Of a DNA stretch of 64,000 nt, positions 17,266 through 27,149 are shown one piece after another. This DNA comes from Desulfobotulus mexicanus (lineage in GTDB: Bacteria > Desulfobacterota > Desulfobacteria > Desulfobacterales > ASO4-4): contig NZ_VDMB01000005.1 of NCBI RefSeq assembly GCF_006175995.1, positions 35,296 through 99,295 on the forward strand. Direction: 5' to 3'. The notes beneath the pieces were generated by a model that saw only the letters and a list, made by a program, of their open reading frames with translations, was not told where the DNA came from and did not search any database. The position numbers and the translations under genes were made by a program. The number at the start of each line of letters is the position of its first letter. Within the stretch, counting starts at the first letter, position 1.

Positions 17266-19743
17266 TTAAACATCTGTGATTTTTTCGGACGGATTTTTTA
17301 AATCACGGAAGTCCGAGCGTATATGAAGATCCCGCTGGGGAAAGGGTATCTCTATGCCTGCTTTTCTGAAATCCTCGGTTATACTGAATCGGATCTGTGT
17401 TTCCACCCTCATAAAATTATCAATGGTACTCCAGAAGCGCAGCCTGAAAATCAGTGCAGAGTCGGCAAAATCCATAAAATGCACATCCGGCTGGGGATGC
17501 ACCAGGACATGCTTTGTGTTGCCTGCAATCTCCAGCAGAATTTTTTCCACCTTTTTTACATCGGAACCATAGGAAACGCCCACAGTTATATTTCTTCGGA
17601 TACGCAGATCATTGAAACTCCAGTTAGTGAGCCGTGCGCTGATGAAGTTTGCATTGGGGATGATGAGGGAGGCATTGTCAAAGGTCTGGACAACGGTGGA
17701 ACGCACATTTATCCGGGTAACCTTGGCCCATATGCCATCAATTTCTATGACATCTCCCACCTGTATGGGTCTTTCAAAAAGAAGAATAATGCCGCTGACA
17801 AAGTTATTGAAAATGGTCTGCAGGCCGAAACCCAGCCCCACACCGAGTGCACCGAAGGCTACGGTCAGTGCCGTAGTGTTGAGGCCAAATACATTGAGGG
17901 CGGAAAGGATACCTATACCCCATATGACATAACCTTCCAGGGTGAGAATGGAAGTCTTGAGTCCCTGATCCATACCGCTCTGCTTCAGAATACGGTTTTC
18001 AATGAAACTGCGGGAGAGACGGGTTGCAAGATAGGTTATCAGCAGGACAGAGAAGGCCTGTATCAGCCGCAGCAGGCTGAACTCCATATTCCCGAAAACA
18101 AGGGGATATTTCAGAATGGCCGTAAGGTAAAAAAGAAGACCGTCTTCTATCCCCCAGCCTCTGGCAATCAGTATGATGCCGGGTGGAGCTGTGGCAAAGG
18201 GCAGGCTTTGTATGCCAAGACGCCTGAGGGAACGGGAACGGATTTTTTCCTTATCCTCATTTTCCATGGCAGATTGTTCATCCGGAGGTGTCCACTCCCG
18301 TATAGCAGCGCAGAAGATCAGAAAAGCAGCGCAGGTGATAAAGGTAAGGGACCAGCCCCTGAACCATAATAGAACCAGATTTCCGTACCCGAATAACTCC
18401 AGAACCGGCGCTCCTGTGACAATAATTTTACTGGTTACATGTAGACCTGTTCTGATCAGGGATGTTCTGTCCTTTCCGTAATCGCTGCGGGACCAGAACC
18501 GGTATACAAGAACCAGAACAGTTATTTCCATGACAAGCCTTTCAATGAAAAGAACAGGGCTGTCTGCGGGAAAAACCCATATGGAGATCAGAAAAACCGG
18601 GACAAAAAAACCGGAGATGCGGGTGAGGTTCAGAAGAAAAAGGAGAAATTCTTCCGTAGGACCGGGGCTTCCTTCCTTACGGCATGCGCTGATAAAGGCC
18701 GTTATCATTCTGTAAGCTGTCAGAAACCATACCAGCACTCCCACAGACCTGAAAAACATAGCTGCAGAAAGAACAGGCTGGCTGCGTATGAAAGCTTCCA
18801 TCAGAACAGCCGCAACAAAAAAGGGCAGTGCACTGTGAAGTATTTCAAGGAGAATACTGCGCCAGCCGGGTGGATATGTCTTTTCTTTGCTTTTTAAAAA
18901 GGATCTGATTTTCAGGGTAAGGGGAAAAAGGAAGAGGCTTAGCAACAGAAAACGAAAAAAAACCGGGGGAGAGACCTGAAACAGAGGGGCTGTTTCCGTA
19001 AGCCAGAATGATGGCAGCAGCAGACGCAGGGCATGGTCCCGAATCTGAACAAAAAGAGCCAGAGGTGTTGACGGATCCAGAAAGCTGCGGAAACCTTCCT
19101 GTCTCTGGAACAGTTCTGTGGATCTGCGTTCCCTGAGGGCCTGCTGAAAAATCTGAGTAAGGGAAATAATGTCTTCCCGTATCTCAATGGTATCCTGTTC
19201 TCTTTTACTGTTTAAAGCCTCCATTTCTTTTATTATTTCAGATCTTTTTTCCAACAGATTCAAAATTGCCCTGACGGTCTCTGCAGATTCATGCACAAGA
19301 GCATTTGAATTATCTTCTGCATCAAGGGCATCTTTCTGCTCCAGCAGAATACTCCAGCGGTTTTTTGCCTGAAGATGCAGATTTTCAAGGCGTTCTTTCT
19401 GGCGCTGCATGCGTAGAAGCTGAGTATCCAGTGATGTGAGACTCCTTTGCTGATCTGCCCTTGCTTTTTCAAGATCCGCCAGCCGGGTCTGCTTAGAAAG
19501 CAGAAGATTGCGCTGGGATGAGGCAAGAATTCTGTAAGCTCTTATTTCTGAAAGAAAAACAGCATGCTGTTTCTGTTCAAGCTCGTATTCTGCCTGAAGT
19601 TCCTGAAAAAGTTCTTTTTCGTTATACAGAGAAGCCTTCAGGGAAAGCTTAAGTTCTTCAAGGGAAGCATCCTCATTGGCATGGGCATGGAGAACAGATG
19701 AAACCAGAATAATTAAAAAAAGGATAAATCTTTTCAGGTGCAT
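17266..19743 (-). CDS. large MscS-family mechanosensitive channel
   Basis: 825 residues. A signal peptide (first 22) is followed by a periplasmic coiled-coil region to about residue 230, then about ten hydrophobic helices. The MscS pore and beta domain come at residues 615-740 (GALGVGLGFGLQTIFNNFVSGI, then RPIQVGDVIEIDG). This layout is that of the MscK/YbdG-like multi-domain MscS proteins that release osmolytes under membrane tension. Its start overlaps the end of the upstream channel gene by 10 bp, so the two are made together. Confidence 0.9.
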   Translation of the reverse strand: MHLKRFILFLIILVSSVLHAHANEDASLEELKLSLKASLYNEKELFQELQAEYELEQKQHAVFLSEIRAYRILASSQRNLLLSKQTRLADLEKARADQQRSLTSLDTQLLRMQRQKERLENLHLQAKNRWSILLEQKDALDAEDNSNALVHESAETVRAILNLLEKRSEIIKEMEALNSKREQDTIEIREDIISLTQIFQQALRERRSTELFQRQEGFRSFLDPSTPLALFVQIRDHALRLLLPSFWLTETAPLFQVSPPVFFRFLLLSLFLFPLTLKIRSFLKSKEKTYPPGWRSILLEILHSALPFFVAAVLMEAFIRSQPVLSAAMFFRSVGVLVWFLTAYRMITAFISACRKEGSPGPTEEFLLFLLNLTRISGFFVPVFLISIWVFPADSPVLFIERLVMEITVLVLVYRFWSRSDYGKDRTSLIRTGLHVTSKIIVTGAPVLELFGYGNLVLLWFRGWSLTFITCAAFLIFCAAIREWTPPDEQSAMENEDKEKIRSRSLRRLGIQSLPFATAPPGIILIARGWGIEDGLLFYLTAILKYPLVFGNMEFSLLRLIQAFSVLLITYLATRLSRSFIENRILKQSGMDQGLKTSILTLEGYVIWGIGILSALNVFGLNTTALTVAFGALGVGLGFGLQTIFNNFVSGIILLFERPIQVGDVIEIDGIWAKVTRINVRSTVVQTFDNASLIIPNANFISARLTNWSFNDLRIRRNITVGVSYGSDVKKVEKILLEIAGNTKHVLVHPQPDVHFMDFADSALIFRLRFWSTIDNFMRVETQIRFSITEDFRKAGIEIPFPQRDLHIRSDFRDLKNPSEKITDV

Positions 19744-21719
19744 AATTCACCCTTCATCATTTTCAATTGGGTTCCTATAACAACCAGCCGGTCATGGGGC
19801 TTTAAGTGCAGAACAACCTTGTGATCAGGATTCAAAATCAGGGTTCCGGAAGAATCTTCCTTTTCTGCGCCTGAAAAAAGACCCAGCAGAATTTCTCCCT
19901 GATTCCAGGCATGTCTGCGGAGGGCATCAAAGGAATAAGGTCCGGCTGGAAGGCCGTAGTGTTCAAGGCTGCGGAAGGTAATTTCCGGGCCGCTGGCACG
20001 GAAAAGTACATGAAAAACGGCAAGGATTTCCCTGCGCAGGGCAACGTGCACCAGCAGATGGCTGAGAAGCAGCGGGCTGATCATCATTTCCCCCCTGCGG
20101 GAGCCCAGAAGGCGTCTGTTGTTGGGGTCGGAGAGTTCCAGAAGAATCTGCGGTCTGTGATCCGTGTTTTTCAGCAAAGCCTCCAGTTGCAGGTATCCGG
20201 CCATGGTTCTGGCATCGGCTTCTTCTCCGGAGCTGAGCCTGTCACTGCTTATCATCAGGATGCTGTGATAGCTGCTGAGATCCAGAGTACGCCAGGCCTC
20301 TTCGCTGGTCACTTCACCAAGAAGATGACTGCAGAAATTTTCATGATCCGAAAATCCGGATTCTTTCAGAATCTGGAGCCGTTCTTCAACGGGCCGGGAA
20401 GAAAAAATACGGATATCATAAAGTGTATCCGTGTAAGAAGAAAACTCCCGCAGAAGCTCGGGAATCTTGTGGCTCCAGCCCACCACAAGAACAGATTGCT
20501 GCTGTGGTTCCGGCTGAAGACTCCTTTCAGAAAGACTTGCCATTTCAGGGTCTTCCCGTTGTTCTGAAGTGGTAAATATTTTTGCGCTCTCATAATCTCT
20601 GGCCAGAAGCACCAGAGCATCATCCCCTTGCAGGATCATGCTGGCCGGTGGATTCAGAAAGGGTGTAAATGCGCTTTCACATTTCCGTACAATACCGCAG
20701 AAAGTTGCCCGGCTGAAGCCCATGCGGATCTGTCCCACTTTCTTTCCGTCAAAGAAGGAGTTCCTGTGGATATAGAGATTCTGGCCAATGCCATGGTTGA
20801 ACAGCTCAAGGCATACCAGAGATAAGCCTAGGTTACGCAGATTCTGTACCATCATACGGCTGACAAAGCTGTTTCCGTCAATAACTTCCAGGGGGCCATG
20901 ATAGGCACGGCGGGCAATCAGAACCTTTTTTGTATCCTGAATTTCCGTAACAACATAGGGCAGGGCAAGCCCTGCTTCGCTGGCCTGGCTGTTCAGCGCC
21001 AGCAGAATTTTAATGATTTCAACGTCAGAAGATACACCACCCGTATATTCATAGGTCCGGGCAGGTACAAGGACGGCTGCGGCGTGCAGACAGGCGGCAC
21101 GGTTCAGGTGCTCATTGTTTAAGGCAGAGCCGGAGCGCAGAATAATGGAATTGATGTATTTTTTACAAACCGGGTCTGTGCGCAGTTCTGCGGCCAGCTC
21201 CGGCTGCAGATCCTCTGCCAGCACAACAATGCGAAGGCGATCTGGCCCTCCCATGCGTGAAAGAAAGCGCTTTACCCGGCCTTCTGCCAGCCACAGCTCC
21301 CGAATAAGGGGCAGGGTACGATCCGTCCAACCAAGAATCACAATGTGATGGCGCATGCGAACCGGCGTCAGACCCTTTTCCAGAGAGCGCATATATCTTC
21401 CCAGCCATTGGGTCAGAATTGCAACCAGTGCACCAAGAAAAAGCACATATCCACCCACCGTCAGTACAGTAGAAACACTTCTGCGCCAGAGACCTTCATC
21501 GTCCCCCAGATAACCGGGATCTGACAGCCTTAGAAAAGCCCACCATATTTCACCAAGAAGGCCTGTATCCTGATCCCCTGATCCGTAAACCAGAAGACCT
21601 CCGGCAAGGGATACCATGCCAATCACAGCAGCCATCACCAGAAACTGGTAAAAGGTGCCCCGCACAAAAAGTCTTTCCAGGAAATACCGGAAGCCCTGAA
21701 AGGGATTGAATGATTTCAA
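19734..21719 (-). CDS. CASTOR/POLLUX-like ion channel with two RCK-type domains
   Basis: 661 residues. Two N-terminal transmembrane helices (residues 25-45 and 88-107) flank a pore segment around WWAFLRLSDPGYLGD. Then come two NAD-binding-like RCK domains (HHIVILGWTDRTLPLIREL near 127 and VLVVGWSHKIPELLREF near 400). This is the architecture of the plant CASTOR/POLLUX ion channels and their bacterial homologues. The ion is not certain. It is followed at once by an MscS-type gene, suggesting an ion or osmotic balance unit. Confidence 0.85.
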   Translation of the reverse strand: MKSFNPFQGFRYFLERLFVRGTFYQFLVMAAVIGMVSLAGGLLVYGSGDQDTGLLGEIWWAFLRLSDPGYLGDDEGLWRRSVSTVLTVGGYVLFLGALVAILTQWLGRYMRSLEKGLTPVRMRHHIVILGWTDRTLPLIRELWLAEGRVKRFLSRMGGPDRLRIVVLAEDLQPELAAELRTDPVCKKYINSIILRSGSALNNEHLNRAACLHAAAVLVPARTYEYTGGVSSDVEIIKILLALNSQASEAGLALPYVVTEIQDTKKVLIARRAYHGPLEVIDGNSFVSRMMVQNLRNLGLSLVCLELFNHGIGQNLYIHRNSFFDGKKVGQIRMGFSRATFCGIVRKCESAFTPFLNPPASMILQGDDALVLLARDYESAKIFTTSEQREDPEMASLSERSLQPEPQQQSVLVVGWSHKIPELLREFSSYTDTLYDIRIFSSRPVEERLQILKESGFSDHENFCSHLLGEVTSEEAWRTLDLSSYHSILMISSDRLSSGEEADARTMAGYLQLEALLKNTDHRPQILLELSDPNNRRLLGSRRGEMMISPLLLSHLLVHVALRREILAVFHVLFRASGPEITFRSLEHYGLPAGPYSFDALRRHAWNQGEILLGLFSGAEKEDSSGTLILNPDHKVVLHLKPHDRLVVIGTQLKMMKGELCT

Positions 21720-21827
21720 CGATGTATCTCCTTGTGCTGAAATACAGCCATAAGAGGTAACAGCTCAGCAGCATTTTCAAAGGCCAAGGAGCAAAGCTGC
21801 AGAAATTATAATACCTGAATATGTCTG

Positions 21828-22973
21828 TTATACGGCAGCTTTAGCAGTTTCTGCATCCTTTAAAAGTGGATAGGCAACGTAGAAAAAGGTTCCATCTTTT
21901 TCCGATGAGGTAAAAAAGACCTCACCCCCAAGATAGCGCTCAGACAAGAGCTTGATGCTGTAGGTGCCAAGGCCCCTGCCTGCGCCCTTGGTGGAGAAGG
22001 AACGCTGGAAAACCTGGAGCTGGACGTTCCTTGGCATGAAGGCAGGATTGTGAACAGAAAAACGGATTTTGTCCCCTTCCCTGCGGCAACCCAAGGTTAC
22101 TGTATCACCGGGCTGTGAGGCTTCCAGGGCATTTTTTGTCATATTGCCCAGCACCCGGAAAAGCAGACCCTTGTCACTTTCCAGCATCCATTCCTCCGAC
22201 TCATCATCAAGATGCAGAGCTTTTCCATGCCCCACATCATGGCTCCGATAAAGATCAATAACTTCATTTAAAAAAGCCAGAGAATGGATCTTTACATGCT
22301 GTACCTGAAGATCATTGTTTTCCGCATTGGCAAGATCCCGTTGGGAGCGGATTTCATCCACAAGCTTGGCCGCACCGCTGTAGATCATGTTCCTGAACTC
22401 ATCCAGGGTTTCCGGCGAGGATACGGAAAGAAGCTCGGAAAGCCCCCGCACCCCAACGGCGGTGTTCATGATGTCATGGAAGAAAATTTTTTCCAGAATA
22501 CGCCTGCGTTTGTCTGAGCTTATGTCCCTTACGGCATAAACCGTATAGTCAATACCAGCCACCTGCAACTGCGAGGTTTTTACCTGAAGATCCATGGCAT
22601 CGCCGGAGTCCTTCTGGAGAATCCGGCATTCCTTGAGATCCGGCATATCCTTCTGGGAAGACAAAATGGCCTGTGCAACCCCACATTCCCGGCAGAATTC
22701 CGTTGTGCCGCAGCCTCCTTCCGTTTCAAAAGCATGTATACAGCCCATGGCCTCACCGGGACGCAGGCCTTTGATGGCTTTGAAATCTACTCCTAAGGCG
22801 CTAAGAAAACTCCCGTTGGCATAGACGATCTGCCGTTCCGGGTTCAGAATCAAAAGCCCTTCTGAGATACTGTCATAAAGTTTTTCAATATACGGATGAT
22901 GCAGAAGTGAAACGACCTGCTCTTCCACACTTTTCTCTGAGGCCCTTTCAGGCGGGGCAAATTCCGTTTTCAT
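21828..22973 (-). CDS. PAS sensor histidine kinase with Cys-rich PAS
   Basis: 381 residues, no transmembrane segment. A PAS domain (about 30-165) holds a Cys group: GCIH, GGCGT and FCRECG. The H-box is FFHDIMNTAVG (His near 178), and the ATPase domain has NMTKNALEAS (N box) and GAGRGLGTYSIKLL (G2). The start at 22973 directly follows the stop of the PilB-like gene, with GGGAG upstream. Its natural partner is the receiver protein at the head of the same operon. The Cys cluster suggests redox or metal sensing, as an inference. Confidence 0.88.
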   Translation of the reverse strand: MKTEFAPPERASEKSVEEQVVSLLHHPYIEKLYDSISEGLLILNPERQIVYANGSFLSALGVDFKAIKGLRPGEAMGCIHAFETEGGCGTTEFCRECGVAQAILSSQKDMPDLKECRILQKDSGDAMDLQVKTSQLQVAGIDYTVYAVRDISSDKRRRILEKIFFHDIMNTAVGVRGLSELLSVSSPETLDEFRNMIYSGAAKLVDEIRSQRDLANAENNDLQVQHVKIHSLAFLNEVIDLYRSHDVGHGKALHLDDESEEWMLESDKGLLFRVLGNMTKNALEASQPGDTVTLGCRREGDKIRFSVHNPAFMPRNVQLQVFQRSFSTKGAGRGLGTYSIKLLSERYLGGEVFFTSSEKDGTFFYVAYPLLKDAETAKAAV

Positions 22974-22974
22974 G

Positions 22975-24681
22975 TTAAACATCTCCCATGGTGACCCGTT
23001 CCAGTTCATCAAGGCTGGTTAGACCCGCCAGCACCTTTTTCATGCCATCATGGCGCATGGGTTGAAAACCCGCCTGCCTTGCCACTTCATCGATTTCAAG
23101 GGTGGACGCCCCTTTGGCAATGAGGGCACGCACAGCTTCCGTCATCACAAAAACCTCATGGATGGCAAGCCTCCCGCCGTAGCCCGTATCATTGCATTCC
23201 GTGCATCCTTTGCCACGATAAAAGAATACTTCGGAAATATCCAGAGTATCGTCCCAGTGGAAGTACCTTGCCAGCACCTCCCTTTCAAGGCTGTAGGCTT
23301 CCTTGCAGTGGGTGCAGATTTTCCGTACCAGACGCTGGGCCATGACACCCACAATGGAAGGGGCCACAAGGTAGGGTTCCACCCCGATTTCCATGAGCCG
23401 GGTCACGGCCTGCAGAGCCGTGTTGGTATGCAGGGTGGCCAGCACCAGATGCCCTGTCAGGGCCGCCTGGGAAGCAATTTTCGCCGTCTCCAGATCGCGG
23501 ACTTCCCCCACCAGAATGACATCGGGATCCTGACGGAGAAAGGCCCGCAGGGCAGAGGCAAAACTAAAATCAATGGCATGGTTCACCTGCACCTGATTCA
23601 GACCGGGAAGCCGGTATTCCACGGGATCTTCTATGGTCATGATATTGATGCCGGGTCTGTTCAGGTATTTGAGTACGGAAAAAAGGGTGGTGGATTTTCC
23701 AGATCCCGTGGGGCCTGTTACAAAAAAGATACCGTTGGGTGCATCGGCGGTTTTTTTTAGCCCCAGATAATTGGCCTTTGAGAAATTTAAACTTTCAAGA
23801 TCCGGAACCTCCGCATCCTGAAGCTGGCCCAAGGCCCTGAGAACGATTTTTTCCCCGTAAATGGCAGGAACGGAAGACATTCTGAAATCCACGGACCGTT
23901 TGCTTAAAGGAAGACTGATCCTGCCATCCTGGGGTCTGCGTTTTTCCGTGATATCCAGCCCGCCCATGATTTTGAGGCGCGAGCTTAAGGGGGCCGCAAG
24001 GGTTTTGTCCAGTTTCAGCCTGTCCTGAAGAACCCCGTCAATGCGGAAGCGGATGCACAGTTCCTGCTCCTGCGGGTCCAGATGGATATCGCTGGCCCTT
24101 TCCTTTAAGGCAAGCAGCAGCAGATTTCTCGAAAAAGCGACAATGGCCTGATCCTTGGAAAAAGCCTCCACCTGCTCAAGGCTGAGTCTTTCCCTGTTTT
24201 TGAAAAGGGGGCTTTCCGACAGGGCCGCAAGCTGCGTGTTTAGGGCAGCATCGGACTGATACTGCACATCAATGGCGCTTACAATTTCATCGGGAAGGGC
24301 AAAGACCGGGCTGAGCTGACAACCCGCAAGCCGGGTGGCCTCGTCAAGGATATGGATGTTGAGAGGCGAAGCCGTGGCCACCGTCACCACGCCATGGCCC
24401 TCGTAGAGGGGAAGAATAAGATGCTTTCTCGCAAAGGCCTCGGGGAGTTTTTCGACGGCTGTGCTCTGAAAAAGGGTTTTTGAAAGATTCACATAGGAAA
24501 CTCTCATGGAGTCTCCCCAGAGTTTGGCCAGCACATCCCTTTTGGCAACATTTTTTTGCATCAGGGCCTCAAGAAGATCCAAAGAGGCCTGTGCATGGGC
24601 TTTGGAATATTCCTCAGCTGCATCGGATGAGAGAATGCCTTCAGCTGTCAGGCTGTCCAGAAACCTTGTTTTCTGTGTCAC
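22975..24681 (-). CDS. GspE/PilB-type secretion ATPase
   Basis: 568 residues. An N-terminal MshEN-like domain (to about 140) precedes the ATPase with Walker A GPTGSGKSTT, the Asp box, Walker B ILVGEVRD and the His box ATLHTN. The tetra-Cys zinc site is CTHC...CTEC. It would power type IV pilus or type II secretion assembly, but no pilin, PilC or secretin gene lies nearby. It starts with GTG, supported by AAAAGGAG. It overlaps the preceding small gene by 41 bp. It sits between two signalling genes, which is unusual. Confidence 0.92.
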   Translation of the reverse strand: MTQKTRFLDSLTAEGILSSDAAEEYSKAHAQASLDLLEALMQKNVAKRDVLAKLWGDSMRVSYVNLSKTLFQSTAVEKLPEAFARKHLILPLYEGHGVVTVATASPLNIHILDEATRLAGCQLSPVFALPDEIVSAIDVQYQSDAALNTQLAALSESPLFKNRERLSLEQVEAFSKDQAIVAFSRNLLLLALKERASDIHLDPQEQELCIRFRIDGVLQDRLKLDKTLAAPLSSRLKIMGGLDITEKRRPQDGRISLPLSKRSVDFRMSSVPAIYGEKIVLRALGQLQDAEVPDLESLNFSKANYLGLKKTADAPNGIFFVTGPTGSGKSTTLFSVLKYLNRPGINIMTIEDPVEYRLPGLNQVQVNHAIDFSFASALRAFLRQDPDVILVGEVRDLETAKIASQAALTGHLVLATLHTNTALQAVTRLMEIGVEPYLVAPSIVGVMAQRLVRKICTHCKEAYSLEREVLARYFHWDDTLDISEVFFYRGKGCTECNDTGYGGRLAIHEVFVMTEAVRALIAKGASTLEIDEVARQAGFQPMRHDGMKKVLAGLTSLDELERVTMGDV

Positions 24682-24841
24682 GGCGGGCTCCTTTTTTCTT
24701 TTTTAAAAGCAGCATACTCCGGATATCATCCTGATTCACCTTCACATTTCCCGATGGCTTGAAAAAACTGCGGTCTTCTTCCAGTTCGGCCATCATCTGC
24801 TTCAGATCATAGGTATTTCTCTGAATGCTTTTTTCGGTCAC
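24641..24841 (-). CDS. small unknown protein before the PilB-like gene
   Basis: 66 residues, highly charged, with a lysine run (LLLKKKKGARR) and no membrane segment. Starts with GTG and has a strong AAGGAGGG seven bases upstream. Its end overlaps the ATPase start by 41 bp, which fits translational coupling. I recognise no family. Position suggests a partner or adaptor of the ATPase or the receiver. Confidence 0.6.
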   Translation of the reverse strand: MTEKSIQRNTYDLKQMMAELEEDRSFFKPSGNVKVNQDDIRSMLLLKKKKGARRDTENKVSGQPDS

Positions 24842-24854
24842 AGAGCCCTCCTTC

Positions 24855-25244
24855 TCATGCTTTTTTGTACTCGTCCCAGGTTTCTTTGATCAGCTTTTTC
24901 ATTTCTTCAAGGGGCGTATCCTTTAAAAGATAGTTTGAAGCACCCAGTTCCAGACATTTTTCAACGGTTTTCACGTCTGCAACGGAGGTCAGCATGATGA
25001 TCAGAGCGTCCGGAGAGACTTCCATAATCTCCTTTAAGGCATCAACCCCTGTTTTTACGGGCATGTTGATGTCTAAGAGTGTGATATGGGGCCTGTGGGT
25101 CTGAAACAGATCTATGGCTTCTGCCCCGTTTTTGGCCTCACCCGCCACCTCGGCCCCCATGGAAAGGGCCATGGATTTGAACATGAGCCGAAGATGGGCC
25201 TCATCATCGGCAATCAGAACCTTGAGTTTTTTCTTTTCCGTCAT
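24855..25244 (-). CDS. single-domain response regulator (CheY type)
   Basis: 129 residues. Receiver domain with the acidic pair IADDEA, phosphoacceptor Asp in LLDINMP, Thr/Ser in MLTSVAD and Lys in YLLKDTP. There is no output domain, so it must act by protein contact. AAGAGGG precedes the ATG. It heads an operon with a small protein, a PilB-like ATPase and a PAS kinase, so the likely target is the ATPase. Confidence 0.92.
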   Translation of the reverse strand: MTEKKKLKVLIADDEAHLRLMFKSMALSMGAEVAGEAKNGAEAIDLFQTHRPHITLLDINMPVKTGVDALKEIMEVSPDALIIMLTSVADVKTVEKCLELGASNYLLKDTPLEEMKKLIKETWDEYKKA

Positions 25245-25444
25245 AAAGCCCTCTTGTGTTTTAATGATTTTTTTCAAGGTAGCAGCAGAGCAATTCAGGC
25301 ATGCTAAAACCCGGTAAGATATTCAAATCTAAGGTATTTTCTACAGTGCAATCTGGATAAGCCATAAATTTAAGTCCATACAAAGCAGCAGCAATCCTTT
25401 GGCACCACCAGGTATCCCTTTTACGGACTAAAAGAGAAAAAAAC

Positions 25445-25610
25445 GTGCGCACAGCTTCCGTCATCACAAAAACCTCATGGATGATAAGCCTCCCATCGTA
25501 GTCTTTATATTTGTACTCAGTGCATCCTTTGCCACGATAAAAGAATATTGCTGAAAGATCCAGAGTATCGTCTCCGTGGAAGTACTCTGTCAGTTCTTCC
25601 CTTGCTGGCC
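25445..25610 (-). pseudogene. broken duplicate of the PilB-like ATPase 3' region
   Basis: The sequence closely matches the intact gene at about 23130-23285: it still encodes ..YFHGDDTLDLSAIFFYRGKG.. and ..IIHEVFVMTEAVR... Both sides diverge abruptly, and the second zinc Cys pair is damaged (CTEY instead of CTEC). It lies 200 bp upstream of the receiver gene. The rest of the 610-bp gap shows nothing I can name. Confidence 0.8.
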
Positions 25611-25794
25611 CGATAGAGAAATCGTGCAGCGCACCGCTGCACAAATATAAGGCTTAACAACCAGCTGCTTTTGTCGGGCGGCAGGTGGCCATGAAAGTCG
25701 GTGGAGATGATTTTTATATCGATCTGATTTTTTATCATTTAAAACTTCGCTGTTTCGTGATGGTAAAGCTGTATGATTTTTTAGCATGTCATGC

Positions 25795-25838
25795 AAAAAA
25801 AGCCCGGCAAAGGTCTTTCCTTTTACCGGGCTTTTTTA
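25795..25838 (-). terminator. intrinsic terminator of the RND efflux operon
   Basis: AGCCCGG..AAAGG pairs with CCTTTT.CCGGGCT; A and T runs flank both sides, so it could work in both directions. It starts 17 bp past the TolC-type gene. Confidence 0.85.
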
Positions 25839-25854
25839 TGTAATACCCCTGCTT

Positions 25855-27123
25855 TTATTCCCCAAGCTCCGCCACCAGATGGCGTATCCTGAAGGTGGTT
25901 TGCAGATAGGTGCTGCGGGCTGTGATGCGGTTTGCCGAGGCTCTGGAAAGGTAGGCAATGGCATCCAGAAGATCCGTGGTGGTGGCCACCCCTTCCCTGT
26001 AGCTGTATTCCGTTACCCTGAGGTGCTCTCTGGCTTCATCCATACCCGCTTCCGCTACCTGAAGATTCTTTCCGGCAACTTCCGCATCCAGCAGAAGATT
26101 TTTAAGCTGAACATTCAGGCTGTCCAGGGTTTCCCTTCTTTCATGCGCAATGCGGCGGATTTCAAGGCGGCTTTTCTGGAGCACAGCCGGTTTTTTCATG
26201 CCGTCAAAAAGATTGACGGATAAAGAGAGGGTGAGCCGGGTTTCATCCTTCACATTGTCGGAAATGCTGTAGTTGTCGGCGGACTGACCATGGGAGAGGG
26301 AGAGGTCCGCTCTGGGCATATAGGCGCTTTTTGCCATGGCGACGCTGTCTTCTGCCATGGCGCTGGAGAGATCCAGAATTTTCAGCTCACTCCGCCTTTC
26401 CTGCATTTTTTCTGAAAGAAGGTTGTAATCCTTCAGCAGGGGGAGCTCCTGAAAGTCGGAAAAATCCAGATCCAAAGGGCTGAGGGCCATGCCCGTTGTG
26501 CGGGAAAGCTGGTTGATGGCTTTGTTTACAGCGGCATCGGCCCTTGTCCACGCCTGCTGCGCATCATCCAGAACCACTTTAATTTTAAGATAGTCGGCCC
26601 TGCGGATTACACCCACTTCATGGCGGGTTCCGGCCTGTTCGTATTCCTTGGCGTAGAGCCTTCGGGTGCTGTCCGCCACTTCCCTTTCGGCCAAAGCCTG
26701 ATGTACACCAAGAAAGGCAAGGGCCGTTTCAAGGCGGATGTCCTGACGCAGACCGTCCATGAGGGCTTCCTGTACTTCCACCTGGCGTCTGGCCGTATCC
26801 AGCGCACTCCGGTCTCCGAAACCGGCAAAGAGGTTTAATCGTGCGGCAATCTTCCAGGAAGCGTTTTCATCATTTTCAAAGAGGGTGCTGTCTTCTAAGC
26901 GATGGGCGGTGTAACTGGCATCCACACCGGGCATAAAGGCGGCACGGCGTTCCTGAACGCCCTTTTCTGCCTGTTTGCGGGAGATTTCATACATGCGGAG
27001 AATATCCCGGTTGTTGAGGGCTTCATCCATGAGGCGCTCAAGGCAGTAGGGACTGGCAGAAGCCGCCACTGGCAGAAACATCACCATAAAAAGCAGTAGT
27101 ATTTTTGATGGTATGGTTTTCAT
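25855..27123 (-). CDS. TolC-family outer membrane efflux protein
   Basis: 422 residues with a signal peptide (cut near AASASP). Two repeats of the outer membrane efflux domain, long alpha-helical stretches and the NLFAGFGDRSALD and NLFDGMKKPAVLQ strand-helix signatures. It forms the outer membrane exit duct of the tripartite pump. The ATG at 27123 has AAAGGA upstream. Last gene of the operon, followed by a strong terminator. Confidence 0.92.
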   Translation of the reverse strand: MKTIPSKILLLFMVMFLPVAASASPYCLERLMDEALNNRDILRMYEISRKQAEKGVQERRAAFMPGVDASYTAHRLEDSTLFENDENASWKIAARLNLFAGFGDRSALDTARRQVEVQEALMDGLRQDIRLETALAFLGVHQALAEREVADSTRRLYAKEYEQAGTRHEVGVIRRADYLKIKVVLDDAQQAWTRADAAVNKAINQLSRTTGMALSPLDLDFSDFQELPLLKDYNLLSEKMQERRSELKILDLSSAMAEDSVAMAKSAYMPRADLSLSHGQSADNYSISDNVKDETRLTLSLSVNLFDGMKKPAVLQKSRLEIRRIAHERRETLDSLNVQLKNLLLDAEVAGKNLQVAEAGMDEAREHLRVTEYSYREGVATTTDLLDAIAYLSRASANRITARSTYLQTTFRIRHLVAELGE

Positions 27124-27149
27124 TCCATTTCCTTTCAGGGTCTTCGTTT

